Positions 47,611 to 56,716 are shown, counted from the first letter of the stretch. The stretch is 64,000 nucleotides of DNA from Cellvibrio sp. KY-YJ-3 (GCF_008806955.1 NZ_CP031727.1:434001-498000); one strand, 5' to 3'. The notes: generated by a model from the sequence alone, not told the origin. Numbers and translations are program-made.

Positions 47611-48483
47611 TTAGTCGCCCAGCGGCAAACGGTTGTCGCCGCCGCGATATTCATCCAGTGCAAACTTCACCCGGCGCAATAATTCCTTGCTCTCGGTTTT
47701 GCGCACCAAGGCCAACTCAGTCGCCAGCAAATCTATCGCGAGTAACATGCCGTAGCGCGAAGCTGAAGGTTTGTAAATAAAATCCGTCTCTTCGGTGACG
47801 ATTGGAATAAATAAACTGGCTTTTTGCGCGAGTGGAGAATCGGGCGCGGAGAGCACAATAATTTGCGCACCGTACTCGCGCGCGATATCGGCCACTTCCA
47901 ATAATTCGGGCGTGACCCCAGTAATCGAAAGCAACACCAACACATCTTTTTCGGTGAGTGTCGCGGCAAACATGCGCAGCAATACCGGATCGTGATAAGC
48001 CGTTACCGCAATACCCAAGCGTGCGATACGAAATTGCACCTCGTCCGCCAGCATGGTGGAAGCGCCGCCCATGCCGCCGATATAAATCAGCCGCGCGTTA
48101 TTTAATACAGTGGCGGCGCTGCGAAAATTGGCCTCGACAAAACGCGCGAGATTAGCGCGCAAGGTGGATTCCACTTCGCTGCAAATTTGCGAATAAAAAG
48201 CGCTCTCTTCCAGGGCTGGCACTTCGGATAAAAAGCGTGTACCCACCGCACTTGCCTGCGCCAGTTTTAATTTCAAATCGCGAATATCGTCGCAGCCAAC
48301 AGATTTAGCAAAACGCGAAATAGTGGCGATGCTGACATTCGTTTTTAGCGCTAACTGATCAATACTCGCCGAGGCGGCAAAGGCGATATCTTCCAAAATA
48401 ATATCCGCGACTTTTTGTTCCGTCGCCGAGAGCCGATCGCGATTGGAGCGAATGTGATAAACAATATCGAACAGTGCAGTCAT
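47611..48483 (-). CDS. MurR/RpiR-family transcriptional regulator
   Basis: 290 residues: N-terminal RpiR helix-turn-helix (LALKTNVSIATISRFAKSVGC, about residues 45-65) and C-terminal SIS sugar-isomerase-like domain (IYIGGMGGASTMLADEVQFRIARLG) that usually binds a phosphosugar. The start ATG at 48483 (MTALFDIVYH) lies 11 bp after the gntP stop; a longer frame to 48618 would overlap that gene. Probably controls the operon it lies in; an SIS effector hints at an amino-sugar phosphate. Confidence 0.88.
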   Translation of the reverse strand: MTALFDIVYHIRSNRDRLSATEQKVADIILEDIAFAASASIDQLALKTNVSIATISRFAKSVGCDDIRDLKLKLAQASAVGTRFLSEVPALEESAFYSQICSEVESTLRANLARFVEANFRSAATVLNNARLIYIGGMGGASTMLADEVQFRIARLGIAVTAYHDPVLLRMFAATLTEKDVLVLLSITGVTPELLEVADIAREYGAQIIVLSAPDSPLAQKASLFIPIVTEETDFIYKPSASRYGMLLAIDLLATELALVRKTESKELLRRVKFALDEYRGGDNRLPLGD

Positions 48484-48494
48484 AGGTGTTTCTC

Positions 48495-49859
48495 TTAAAT
48501 AAAAGCGGCGATCAACAACACAAAACCCAGCGCCACAAAGGAAATTATCGTTTCCAATACCGTCCAGGTTTTTAAGGTTTGGGTAACGGTCATATTGAAA
48601 TATTCTTTGATTAACCAAAAACCGCCATCATTTACATGGGACAAAATTAATGAGCCAGCGCCGGTGGCGATCACCAATAATTCGGGATGCGGATAACCCG
48701 CCGCAATCGCAATAGGTGCAACAATTCCAGCAGCGGTACTCATGGCAACCGTGGCGGAACCAGTGGCGATGCGCATTAACGCCGCCACAAACCAGCCCAT
48801 CAATAATGGGGTTAAGGCCATGTCGGAAGAAAAATTAACAATTTCTTTGGCAATGCCAGCTTCCACTAAAATGCGGTTTAAACCACCACCGGCGCCGACC
48901 AATAAGGTGATGCCAGCGGTGGGCGCCAAACAATCGTGACTGAATTTTAAAATCGAATCGCGATTAAAACCGCGCGCCAAACCGAGGGTGTAAAAACTCA
49001 CGAGCGTTGCGATTAAGAGCGCAACAACGGAATTGCCGATAAATAATAAAAAGTCATTCAGACCCGTGCCACGTTCGGCGATTAAATCCGCCCAGCCGCC
49101 AAGTAGCATTAACACCACGGGTAATAAAATTGTCGCAAGTGTGATACCAAAACCGGGCAACTGGCGCTCGCTATCGGCGTGAATAAATTGCTCTTCCAGT
49201 GGGTTGTGCGCAGGCAAATGAATTTTGGGTGCAATCCATTTGGCAAAAATTGGCCCAGCAATAATCGCCGTGGGAATGCCCACCAACAGCGCATAAAAAA
49301 TGGTGCGGCCAACGTTGGCTTGGTATTCGCCCACCGCAATCATCGCGGCCGGATGCGGCGGCACTAAACCATGCACTACCGACAAACCCGCCACCATAGG
49401 TAAACCCACCAACAACATGGAAGTGCCGGTGCGACGCGCCACGTTAAAGGCGATGGGAATTAACAATACAAAACCGACTTCAAAAAAAATCGGGAAGCCC
49501 ACCAGGAAAGCGATAAACACCATCGCCCAGTGCACATTTTTTTCACCGAACCAGCGAATCATGGTGCGCGCGATTTGTTCCGCGCCGCCCGATTCCGCCA
49601 TCATTTTTCCGAGCATGGTGCCCAGCGCCACAACGAGTGCGATGTGCCCCAGGGTTTTACCCACACCGGCTTCATACACAAACACCACATCTTTTGCAGG
49701 AATACCGGCCATTAAACCCAGACCGAGGGAAACGAGGGTAAGCGTAATAAACGGATTCAAACGGTAGCGGGCGATCAATAAAATCAGCGCGATAATGCTG
49801 AGCGCCGCGTATACCAACAGCCACTGGCCTGAGGTTAATGCACTTGAAAAAAATTCCAT
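48495..49859 (-). CDS. GntP-family permease
   Basis: 454 residues, about twelve to fourteen membrane segments, with GntP-family stretches such as GLMAGIPAKDVVFVYEAG and VLLIPIAFNVARRTGTSMLL. The family includes gluconate:H+ symporters and the D-serine transporter DsdX. Here the neighbours (D-amino acid deaminase, D-aminoacylase) favour a D-amino acid or its N-acyl form as substrate. It sits 11 bp after the deaminase gene. Confidence 0.88.
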   Translation of the reverse strand: MEFFSSALTSGQWLLVYAALSIIALILLIARYRLNPFITLTLVSLGLGLMAGIPAKDVVFVYEAGVGKTLGHIALVVALGTMLGKMMAESGGAEQIARTMIRWFGEKNVHWAMVFIAFLVGFPIFFEVGFVLLIPIAFNVARRTGTSMLLVGLPMVAGLSVVHGLVPPHPAAMIAVGEYQANVGRTIFYALLVGIPTAIIAGPIFAKWIAPKIHLPAHNPLEEQFIHADSERQLPGFGITLATILLPVVLMLLGGWADLIAERGTGLNDFLLFIGNSVVALLIATLVSFYTLGLARGFNRDSILKFSHDCLAPTAGITLLVGAGGGLNRILVEAGIAKEIVNFSSDMALTPLLMGWFVAALMRIATGSATVAMSTAAGIVAPIAIAAGYPHPELLVIATGAGSLILSHVNDGGFWLIKEYFNMTVTQTLKTWTVLETIISFVALGFVLLIAAFI

Positions 49860-49870
49860 CGCCGCGCGCC

Positions 49871-51190
49871 TTAAAAAAACGTTTCCACGGCATCGATCAC
49901 CGTGTAGTTATCGTCAACCACCAATAGCTGGCGCCACTTATCAAAGGTCAGGCAGGGGTGGGAAATATCCAGCGCGAGCATATCGCCCACCTGCAAATCA
50001 GCACCGGCAGGCACCTGCATAAAGGCGTGTTGATCCATCATTTTGGTCAGCTGCCAGTCCGCTGGCGCGGGCGCGGGTTTTTCAGCACCGGGGCGACCTT
50101 TGTTGTGAGGACGAAAGTGCAAAGCGGGAACCGGCAGGCCGGCATCAAAGGCAGCATCGCGTTTACCCAGGCCGAGAATCACCAGACCGGGTTCGGGAAT
50201 GGATTGCACATAAGCCCAGAGTTGCAGCGCGGGCAGCAAGCTGCTGTGCATGGCGCGGGCGATAGGGTTGCAAGCTTGGATACGGGCTTCGGAGGCTTTG
50301 TAAATGCCAACATCGTGAGTGAGGTAACAACCGGGGCGCAGGATGATATCCAGCACGCGGGCATCGCCCAACGAGGCACCGGCCCATTCCTCCGCCACCA
50401 AATCAAACCAGGCGGAACCGGCGCCAGTGAGTATAACCGGCCCTTGAGCCAACTGGCCGTGGGCTTCCAGAGTCATCAAATCGCGCAGGGCCAAACGCAG
50501 AAACTCGCGAATGGCGGCTTCGTCATTCAGTACACCCTCATAAACTTCTACGCCGCGTAATGCGAGTGCTTGCGGGTAGCGGGCGATGGTTTCTAACACG
50601 GCGGCGCGGGTTGCGGCGTCGCGCACTCCGGTGCGGCCGCCCGCAACACCCAACTCCAAAAGCAGATTCAAACGCTGGCCCGTTTGGGCAAAAAACTGCC
50701 CGAGCTGTTCGACATTCGCTGCCGAATCCACAATCACGTAACACTCAAAATCCGGGTCTTGCAGCAGGCGGCTGATAATCGCCATATTGGCGCGGCCGAC
50801 TAGCTGGTTAGCCAAAATCACCCGACGCACACCAAACTCATAAGCCGCCTGAACTTGTGGCGCGGTAGCCAGAGTGATACCCCAAGCGCCAGCATCCAAT
50901 TGGCGCTGGAACAGCGCGGGGCTCATGGTGGTTTTGCCGTGGGGCGCGAGTTTCAACCCGTAGCTGGCGATAAAGTCTTTCATCCACTGCAGGTTGTGTT
51001 GCAAGCGGCTTTCACTCAGCACCGCGACTGGCAGGCTTACATCCTCGTGCAGCAGGTTCCAACCCTGCGCGGCAATCTCGCCCACCAAAGGCTGTTTCAG
51101 CGAATCCCCAGCCGCAATACCTAACCCCTTGCCCACAGGGCTAAGCGGTCTGATTTTCAGGTTTGACTGTAAATTATTTTCTTTAGTCAT
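49871..51190 (-). CDS. Fold-type III PLP-dependent D-amino acid deaminase (D-serine/D-threonine dehydratase-like)
   Basis: 439 residues. N-terminal alanine-racemase-like barrel with the PLP lysine in KLAPHGKTTMSPALFQ and GWGIT-like GAWGITLATAPQ, C-terminal domain with a metal-site pattern (HFRPHNKGRPG... DISHPCLTFDKW) as in D-threonine aldolase/D-serine dehydratase proteins. The start at 51190 (MTKENNLQS) was chosen over an open frame to 51256. It heads the operon. Reaction likely D-serine or D-threonine to 2-oxo acid and ammonia, matching the RidA gene. Confidence 0.85.
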   Translation of the reverse strand: MTKENNLQSNLKIRPLSPVGKGLGIAAGDSLKQPLVGEIAAQGWNLLHEDVSLPVAVLSESRLQHNLQWMKDFIASYGLKLAPHGKTTMSPALFQRQLDAGAWGITLATAPQVQAAYEFGVRRVILANQLVGRANMAIISRLLQDPDFECYVIVDSAANVEQLGQFFAQTGQRLNLLLELGVAGGRTGVRDAATRAAVLETIARYPQALALRGVEVYEGVLNDEAAIREFLRLALRDLMTLEAHGQLAQGPVILTGAGSAWFDLVAEEWAGASLGDARVLDIILRPGCYLTHDVGIYKASEARIQACNPIARAMHSSLLPALQLWAYVQSIPEPGLVILGLGKRDAAFDAGLPVPALHFRPHNKGRPGAEKPAPAPADWQLTKMMDQHAFMQVPAGADLQVGDMLALDISHPCLTFDKWRQLLVVDDNYTVIDAVETFF

Positions 51191-51491
51191 ATTATTTTTT
51201 TGCCAATAGCAGAAAAATCGAGCGTTTTTACAAGGATAACAGCAAAAATGCGCCATGTTAAGAAAATTATTTACAAAAAGACATTTTTGCTTGAAAACTT
51301 CTTTCAGGGTTTTGCCTACCGGGATTCCCTTGTTTAGCCCCCCACCCCCTCCTCATTTGCTTCCCGCATCAAATATTTTTTTCAGGTTCGGGAATAAAAA
51401 TAACTCCCCCCGCGTTAACAGGTTGCAAGTCGACGAAAACGGGCTGCAGCGCAACCCGCTTTCAAACCCTGAAACGAATGAGGACATCACC
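51191..51491. other. 301-bp divergent intergenic region
   Basis: Lies between the deaminase operon (minus) and the tetrapeptide-repeat gene (plus), so it holds both promoters. AT-rich near 51250-51310. No clear operator was recognised. Confidence 0.5.
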
Positions 51492-52307
51492 ATGAACAAA
51501 CACACTTTATTGATTGCTGCTTGCACCCTGGCCTCCAGCGTTTGCTGGGCACAAGACGCGTCATTAGCCGTAGAGACAAGCGCCAACACCCAGACCGCAG
51601 CGGATGCTCGCCTCTCTGCCCAAGGAGGCACATTGAGCGCCGGTTTTGGGTTGCAACAAAATGCCAGCCCAGCGACCAGCACTAATGCCAACAGCGACGC
51701 AACTGACAGCGACGCAGAAGCGGAGCAAAACAACACCGACCAAGCCAATGCCGGAACAGAAACCGCCGGCGCAATTTCTGCAGCAGCGACCGGCAATGCA
51801 GCAGTGGACGCACAGGCAGTGCTCACCCCCATCGGCCAACAGGCAAACCAATTGTTGGAGCGCGGGGCGGCGGCACAGGAAAACCTCTCGGCCAATCTCT
51901 CCGCCACTGTGAATGCCACCAGCACCGCCACCAACGGCGCGATTAACCAGCAGCTGAACTCAGCCCAGCAGTTGGTTGCCGATAGCAACCTACAAGGTTC
52001 GGCAGAACAGCTGGTTAGCGGTTCGGTAGATAGCTCGTTAGATAGCGTGGTAAATGGCTCGGTCACTGGCTCAGTGAACGGCTTGGTAGATGGGGCGATA
52101 AGTGGTTCTGTAGAACAATTGGTAACTGGCTCGGTTCAACAGTCCGTCAGCGGCTCAGTCGAGCAAGCGATTGGCAGTTCGGTAAACACAGCGGTAGAAG
52201 GCGCCATCAACAACAGCATCGCTGCGAGCATTCAGGACACTGTGGATAGCACCGTGAATAACAATATCAGTGCGGCCTTAACCGACAGCTTGAACCTCGG
52301 TTTGTAA
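51492..52307 (+). CDS. Secreted protein ending in 25 tetrapeptide repeats
   Basis: 271 residues. Signal peptide MNKHTLLIAACTLASSVCWA (cleavage before QD). Residues 22-170 are low-complexity, rich in Ala, Asn, Ser, Thr and Gln. From residue 172 to the last residue (271) the chain is exactly 25 four-residue units, each ending in an aliphatic residue (V, I or L), for example EQLV SGSV DSSL DSVV NGSV TGSV NGLV; Gly, Ser, Asn and Asp fill the others. No cysteine follows the signal peptide. No family recognised. The start has no strong ribosome site; the open frame back to 51255 is a random extension. It is followed by its own terminator, then an outer-membrane barrel gene. Confidence 0.75.
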   Translation: MNKHTLLIAACTLASSVCWAQDASLAVETSANTQTAADARLSAQGGTLSAGFGLQQNASPATSTNANSDATDSDAEAEQNNTDQANAGTETAGAISAAATGNAAVDAQAVLTPIGQQANQLLERGAAAQENLSANLSATVNATSTATNGAINQQLNSAQQLVADSNLQGSAEQLVSGSVDSSLDSVVNGSVTGSVNGLVDGAISGSVEQLVTGSVQQSVSGSVEQAIGSSVNTAVEGAINNSIAASIQDTVDSTVNNNISAALTDSLNLGL

Positions 52308-52313
52308 TAAGAG

Positions 52314-52339
52314 ATCGGCGCTCCGGCGCCGATTTTTTT
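52314..52339 (+). terminator. Terminator after the tetrapeptide-repeat gene
   Basis: ATCGGCGC pairs with GCGCCGAT around TCCG, followed by seven T. Read-through to the barrel gene 22 bp later is likely partial. Confidence 0.85.
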
Positions 52340-52360
52340 GCCTTTTGCGGAGCAACCATC

Positions 52361-53293
52361 ATGAACCCACGCAGTGATAAACAACTGATTTTTAGCCTTG
52401 GCCGTTTGCTTATCAGCCCTTTAGTCATCGCCCTCTATAGCATTGCCGCCCATGGGGCCAACAAGCTGGACGTGGAGCTGGAAAGCGGCGCCGAATACGA
52501 TTCCAATTTGGCGGTCGTTGAGCTTGACCAATACTCCAGCGCCGGCGACTGGGCATTGCTGGCTAATGCGCGCGTAAATGCCCAGTGGCAGGCGACACCC
52601 AAGGCGATGTTTAAAGCCGGTGCCAGCTACAACAGCAAAACCTATCAAGACCTGAGCGCGTTTGACCTTGGCATCCAACAACTATTTGCCGATGCCAGTT
52701 ATGAACTGCCGCTGTTCAAGCTGGGCTTGAGCTATCACCAGGCCGACGCCGCGCTGGACGGCACCGATTTTTTAACCCTGCGCCAGCACAGTGTTTACCT
52801 GTCGCGCCTGTTCAACCAGCGCACTTTTGTGCGCGGGGCGGTGAATTATCAGGACAAGGATTTTCCCACCAGTGCCGAGCGCAATGCGCACAACCTGGGT
52901 ATGGCGGGCGATGTGTTTGTGTTTTTTAACCAGGGCACCACCTTTGTGGCATTTGGCTTGAATCACGAACGCGAGAACGCCGCCAGCGATCCGTTTGATT
53001 TGACCGCCACCAGCGTAAAAACCAGCATTAATCACCAGTTCCCCGCCTGGGGCAAAAAGACCAAGCTGCAACTGGGCTGGCGTTATGAACAGCGCGATTA
53101 TTCGGCCATCACCCCGGCGTTGGAAGCCAAGCGCGACGATACCCGGCAGGTGGTAAATCTGGAATGGCAGATCAATACCCATGATTGGTTGGCGTTGGTG
53201 GGCAAGTTGGAACGGGGCGATTATCAATCCAACCTGCGCAGTGCGGACTATTCCGAAACCCGCGCCTCACTCACGTTAAAAGCCAGCTTTTAA
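52361..53293 (+). CDS. Outer-membrane beta-barrel protein (DUF560/surface lipoprotein assembly modifier-like)
   Basis: 310 residues. A signal-like N-terminus (residues 10-33 hydrophobic, AAHGA) is followed by about fourteen amphipathic strands with alternating hydrophobics such as LDVELESGAEYDSNLAVV and TKLQLGWRYEQRDYSAI, and a C-terminal SLTLKASF with the terminal phenylalanine needed for BAM insertion. This is the barrel half of DUF560/Slam-like proteins without the N-terminal TPR region. Its stop overlaps that of the convergent S8 protease gene. Proposed partner of the repeat protein upstream, not proven. Confidence 0.75.
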   Translation: MNPRSDKQLIFSLGRLLISPLVIALYSIAAHGANKLDVELESGAEYDSNLAVVELDQYSSAGDWALLANARVNAQWQATPKAMFKAGASYNSKTYQDLSAFDLGIQQLFADASYELPLFKLGLSYHQADAALDGTDFLTLRQHSVYLSRLFNQRTFVRGAVNYQDKDFPTSAERNAHNLGMAGDVFVFFNQGTTFVAFGLNHERENAASDPFDLTATSVKTSINHQFPAWGKKTKLQLGWRYEQRDYSAITPALEAKRDDTRQVVNLEWQINTHDWLALVGKLERGDYQSNLRSADYSETRASLTLKASF

Positions 53294-54702
53294 GGGCGCT
53301 GCAATTGGCCGTGACCAAATATCGGGTCGCGGCCCGGTGCACCCAAATCCTGCGCACGCTTGATTAATTGCGCCATCACCCCCGAGGCAGGAGTAGTTGC
53401 CAGCTCGCAAGCAAGCAATGCCGAGACCAGCGGCGCCGCCATAGAAGTTCCACTTTCACGGCCATAACCACCCGCACTGCGCGCGGTGATCACCGACACC
53501 CCCAGCGCGGCAAAAGCGATATGTTCCCCCCGATTGGCCCAGCGATAAGGGCGCTGTTGTTGATCCACCGCGGTCACTGCAATCACTCCCTTATAGGCGG
53601 CCGGATACAAGGGTGGCGCGGCTGGCCCCTCGTTACCCACTGCCGCCACCACCAGACTGCCAGATTCAATAACTCGCTCAATTACCTGCGCCAGAATGCT
53701 GTTGTCCGGGCCGGTCAGGCTCATATTAATCACCGGCACTTTTTGTTCTATCAGCCAATTCAAGGCACGCACCAGATTCATCATGGTGGCGCCCTGGGTG
53801 TAATCATTGCGCGGGTAAAATACCGAGGCCGCATAGAGTGTTGCACCCGGCAGAAGCGGTTGCAGCTCATCGCCTTTGCCTCCTGTCCCTGTTCCAACCA
53901 ACAGCCCCGCCACCGCTGTGCCGTGGGCTTTGGGCGATTCGATATCGGCCCCGATAAAATCCTGCTGCCGGATTTTTACCCCGGCAAACGCGGGATGCGT
54001 GCTATCAATCGCGGTATCGATCATGCCGATAGACAAGTCATCAACACAGGCCGGAGCCTGAGGTGGCAATGTGGATGATATGGGTGATGAAGCGGGTTGC
54101 GAGGACTGAGGGGCAGCAGTTTGGGGCGAATAGATATGATTGCGATCCAACTGCGGATGCAAACTGGCGGGCAAGCGCTGGCGCAGCGCGGCGCGGGAAT
54201 CCAGAGCGGCGGGCACACGAAAGCGCACCAGTTGCAGCCCCAACCCGGCAAATTGGGTCTGCTCAATGATTTCAACATCAAGCTTGGACAACTCCGCCAA
54301 CGCAGTTGGGTCGAGCAATAACAGCCATTCGCGCTCCACGGCGCGCCAGCCATCTTCCACTTTGACATCCACCAACACCGTGGCACCACGGCGATCAACA
54401 ATCGGCAGCACCGCCGTTAGTAAGTCGGGCACCAGTGCGGTTGTTTTGGCGAGGGCGGCATCGACCGGTTGTATCAAGGCGTCGCGCAATACCGACTCCT
54501 CCAGTAAATCCTTCTGTACCGATTCCTGCACCTGGCGGACTGTGTCATCCAGCTCCCGCGTTACACCGTCCAGTGTGGTATCCACCGGCAGGCGCTCCAA
54601 CAATTGGGCAGCAACCGGCTGGCACAGGCAGGCGAGCACAAGACTGCTGCAGGCAATACGCAAACAACCAAGACGTAAATGACGGCGGTAAAAAGGTTTC
54701 AT
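53290..54702 (-). CDS. Secreted S8 (subtilisin-family) serine protease
   Basis: 470 residues. Signal peptide ending near PVAAQ (about 33), an N-terminal domain (60-200, possible inhibitor/prodomain), a Ser/Pro linker, then the subtilase domain with the triad D229 (SIGMIDTAIDS), H260 (KAHGTAVAGLL) and S420 (GTSMAAPLVSALL) and the oxyanion Asn region (VAAVGNEGP). It is divergent from an ECF sigma gene, which suggests regulation by, or a role in, the sigma/anti-sigma pathway. The start at 54702 has GGTGA upstream; an upstream start at 54741 adds 13 residues. Confidence 0.9.
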   Translation of the reverse strand: MKPFYRRHLRLGCLRIACSSLVLACLCQPVAAQLLERLPVDTTLDGVTRELDDTVRQVQESVQKDLLEESVLRDALIQPVDAALAKTTALVPDLLTAVLPIVDRRGATVLVDVKVEDGWRAVEREWLLLLDPTALAELSKLDVEIIEQTQFAGLGLQLVRFRVPAALDSRAALRQRLPASLHPQLDRNHIYSPQTAAPQSSQPASSPISSTLPPQAPACVDDLSIGMIDTAIDSTHPAFAGVKIRQQDFIGADIESPKAHGTAVAGLLVGTGTGGKGDELQPLLPGATLYAASVFYPRNDYTQGATMMNLVRALNWLIEQKVPVINMSLTGPDNSILAQVIERVIESGSLVVAAVGNEGPAAPPLYPAAYKGVIAVTAVDQQQRPYRWANRGEHIAFAALGVSVITARSAGGYGRESGTSMAAPLVSALLACELATTPASGVMAQLIKRAQDLGAPGRDPIFGHGQLQRP

Positions 54703-54904
54703 TGGGTCACCATGGCGTGTAATAGGGTAAATTAACCACAAAAAATGGCTGGGTTCATTACCTGGTTAACGTTTGCGGGGAATAAAAATTCCAAAAATAA
54801 TCACTGGGATGGGAATAAAACCAACAGCGGGCCGTTTACTGGATAAGAGCACCAAAAACTACTCCTCAAACGAGCCCCCAACACCAGACCTGAAATCAGC
54901 GCCT

Positions 54905-55426
54905 ATGAAGACCGACACCAGTATCGCCATGAAACAGGAATTAACCCAACTCGCGCCCGCCTTACGGCGTTTTGCCTACTCGCTCACCGGTTCCCCCGCC
55001 GATGCCGATGACTTATTGCAAAATACCCTGGAGCGATTGCTGAGCCGTGGTGTACCCGAGGATATTGAACTGGCCAAATGGGCCTTTCGTGTATGCCGCA
55101 ATATTTGGATTGATGAGTACCGCGCGCGCAAGGTTCGCCAGCACCTTAACTACGCCATTGAGGACAGCGAGGAGCCGGTGGCCGATGGCGCACAAGCCAT
55201 TGAAGACCAGATCGCCCTGACGGAGGTAGATGCCGCGATGCAGCAGTTGCCCGACGACCAGCGCACGATTATTTCGCTGGTGGCGCTGGAGGGTATGTCC
55301 TACAAGGAGGTGGCCGACACCCTGAGCATTCCCACCGGCACGGTGATGAGCCGCTTAGCGCGGGCGCGTATCGCGCTGAGCCGATTTTTAAATCCCGAAC
55401 AACCGCCCGCCGCTGAAGGCGCGTGA
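54905..55426 (+). CDS. ECF-family RNA polymerase sigma factor
   Basis: 173 residues: region 2 (LRRFAYSLTGSPADADDLLQNTLERLL, FRVCRNIWIDEYRARKVR) and region 4 (LPDDQRTIISLVALEGMSYKEVADTLSIPTGTVMSRLARARIALS). Start taken at the ATG at 54905; a TTG at 54773 would add 44 residues of no similarity and an ATG at 54929 is also possible. The stop is 10 bp before the anti-sigma gene. Signal not known; divergent with the S8 protease gene. Confidence 0.92.
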   Translation: MKTDTSIAMKQELTQLAPALRRFAYSLTGSPADADDLLQNTLERLLSRGVPEDIELAKWAFRVCRNIWIDEYRARKVRQHLNYAIEDSEEPVADGAQAIEDQIALTEVDAAMQQLPDDQRTIISLVALEGMSYKEVADTLSIPTGTVMSRLARARIALSRFLNPEQPPAAEGA

Positions 55427-55436
55427 GGAATCCGCC

Positions 55437-56189
55437 ATGAGTCTTTCGAACCAATCACCACCCCACGAAGTATCCGATGAACAGCTCTCCGCCTTTTTGG
55501 ATGCCGAGCTGCCTGCCGCGGAAATGGAGGCTGTGCGCGAGCAGATCAGCCGCGACGAAAACCTCGCCAACCGCCTGGCAGAACTCGCCATGGTGGATAC
55601 ACAGGTGGCCAGCCACTATCGCCGCATTGATGAACAACCCATGCCGGAGGCTATCACCCGCCTTTTAAGCGACGAGCAACCAGCCAATAACATCATTGCC
55701 TTCCCGCTGTGGCGGAGAATCCAGCAGGGTTTGCAACAGCATGCGGCCATGGCTGCATCGGTAGCGCTGGTGATTGGTTTTGGTGCCGCGCAATTATTGC
55801 CGGGCAATGCCGGTAACAGCGATAACTGGAATGCCATCGCCGAGGCGCTGGATAGCACCCGCAGTGGCGAACAACAGGCGCTGGCCGATGGCAGCCGGGT
55901 TAAACCGCGTTTGAGTTTTATCAACAGCGAGGGCAACTACTGCCGCCAGTTCCAAGTAAACACCGGCAATAGCAGCGCGGAAAACATCGCCTGCCGCCGG
56001 GATAACCAATGGCAATTAACCCTGAGCGTGCACAGCCAGGCCAGGCCATCGGCGGATGATTACCAAACCGCCAGTGGCAGTGACAATGCGCTGATTGAAA
56101 ACGCACTGGATAACATGATGCAGGGCGATGCCTTTGATGCAGCGGCCGAAGCGGCAGCGATCAATAACCACTGGCGCCGCGATCCATAA
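55437..56189 (+). CDS. Anti-sigma factor (membrane-bound)
   Basis: 250 residues. N-terminal anti-sigma domain (EVSDEQLSAFLDAELPAAEMEAVREQI..., residues 10-60) without the zinc-binding HxxxCxxC, one membrane helix (about 100-120, MAASVALVIGFGAAQLLPG) and a periplasmic C-terminal domain with a cysteine pair (NYCRQFQ...NIACRRD). It is co-transcribed with the sigma factor (10 bp gap) and would hold it at the membrane until a signal arrives. Confidence 0.88.
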   Translation: MSLSNQSPPHEVSDEQLSAFLDAELPAAEMEAVREQISRDENLANRLAELAMVDTQVASHYRRIDEQPMPEAITRLLSDEQPANNIIAFPLWRRIQQGLQQHAAMAASVALVIGFGAAQLLPGNAGNSDNWNAIAEALDSTRSGEQQALADGSRVKPRLSFINSEGNYCRQFQVNTGNSSAENIACRRDNQWQLTLSVHSQARPSADDYQTASGSDNALIENALDNMMQGDAFDAAAEAAAINNHWRRDP

Positions 56190-56230
56190 CCACCGGCGCT
56201 CCGCTCGCCAAGCACAGGAGATTGGCAAGA

Positions 56231-56716
56231 ATGAAATCACTGATTGCGTTGTGTTTACTGGTATTTCTCACTGGCTGCGCCAGTCAACAACATCAACAGC
56301 ACCGCCACTATCACCCGGCCAAGGGCGATGGCACTGGCTATAAGGAACTGGCGCTGAGCGAAACCCACTACCGCGTGCAGTTCAAGTTGCGCGGCCAACA
56401 GCGCGCTACTGCCGAGCGCTATGCACTGCGGCGCGCCGCTGAACTGACATTGCAACAGGGTTACGACTGGTTTGTGGTAATTAAAAAGACCCAGCGCCGG
56501 TTGGAGGACGAACCCGCGTTTCCCGCCCGCCGCGAGGCCATCACCCAACGCCACTGTGGTCTGCTCGGCTGCCGCAGTACCCGCTATGCGCGGCCGGATG
56601 AAGACCCGTTCGATGAGGAGGCTTACACCCTGGTACTGCTGGAAATCCAAATGGGGCGCGGCGTGCGCCCGGAGAAAAACAGCTACGACGCCGAAACCAC
56701 CCGAACCATTATTTAG
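56231..56716 (+). CDS. CC0125/CC1285-family lipoprotein
   Basis: 161 residues, signal peptide with lipobox FLTGC (C16). The central segment GYKELALSETHYRVQFKL...RAAELTLQQGYDWFVV fits the CC0125/CC1285 family of small lipoproteins first noted in Caulobacter, of unknown role. AGGAG lies ten bases before the ATG. It follows the anti-sigma gene by 41 bp, so it is likely the third gene of the sigma operon, and its end overlaps the convergent SMP-30 gene by 8 bp. Confidence 0.82.
   Translation: MKSLIALCLLVFLTGCASQQHQQHRHYHPAKGDGTGYKELALSETHYRVQFKLRGQQRATAERYALRRAAELTLQQGYDWFVVIKKTQRRLEDEPAFPARREAITQRHCGLLGCRSTRYARPDEDPFDEEAYTLVLLEIQMGRGVRPEKNSYDAETTRTII

Noticed and set aside
49300-49767. 155-codon frame antisense to the GntP gene
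   Set aside because: Composition is a reflection of the membrane gene; no homology seen.
51353-52066. 237-codon minus-strand frame
   Set aside because: It is the complement of the low-complexity repeat gene; no ribosome site, signal or family-like sequence.
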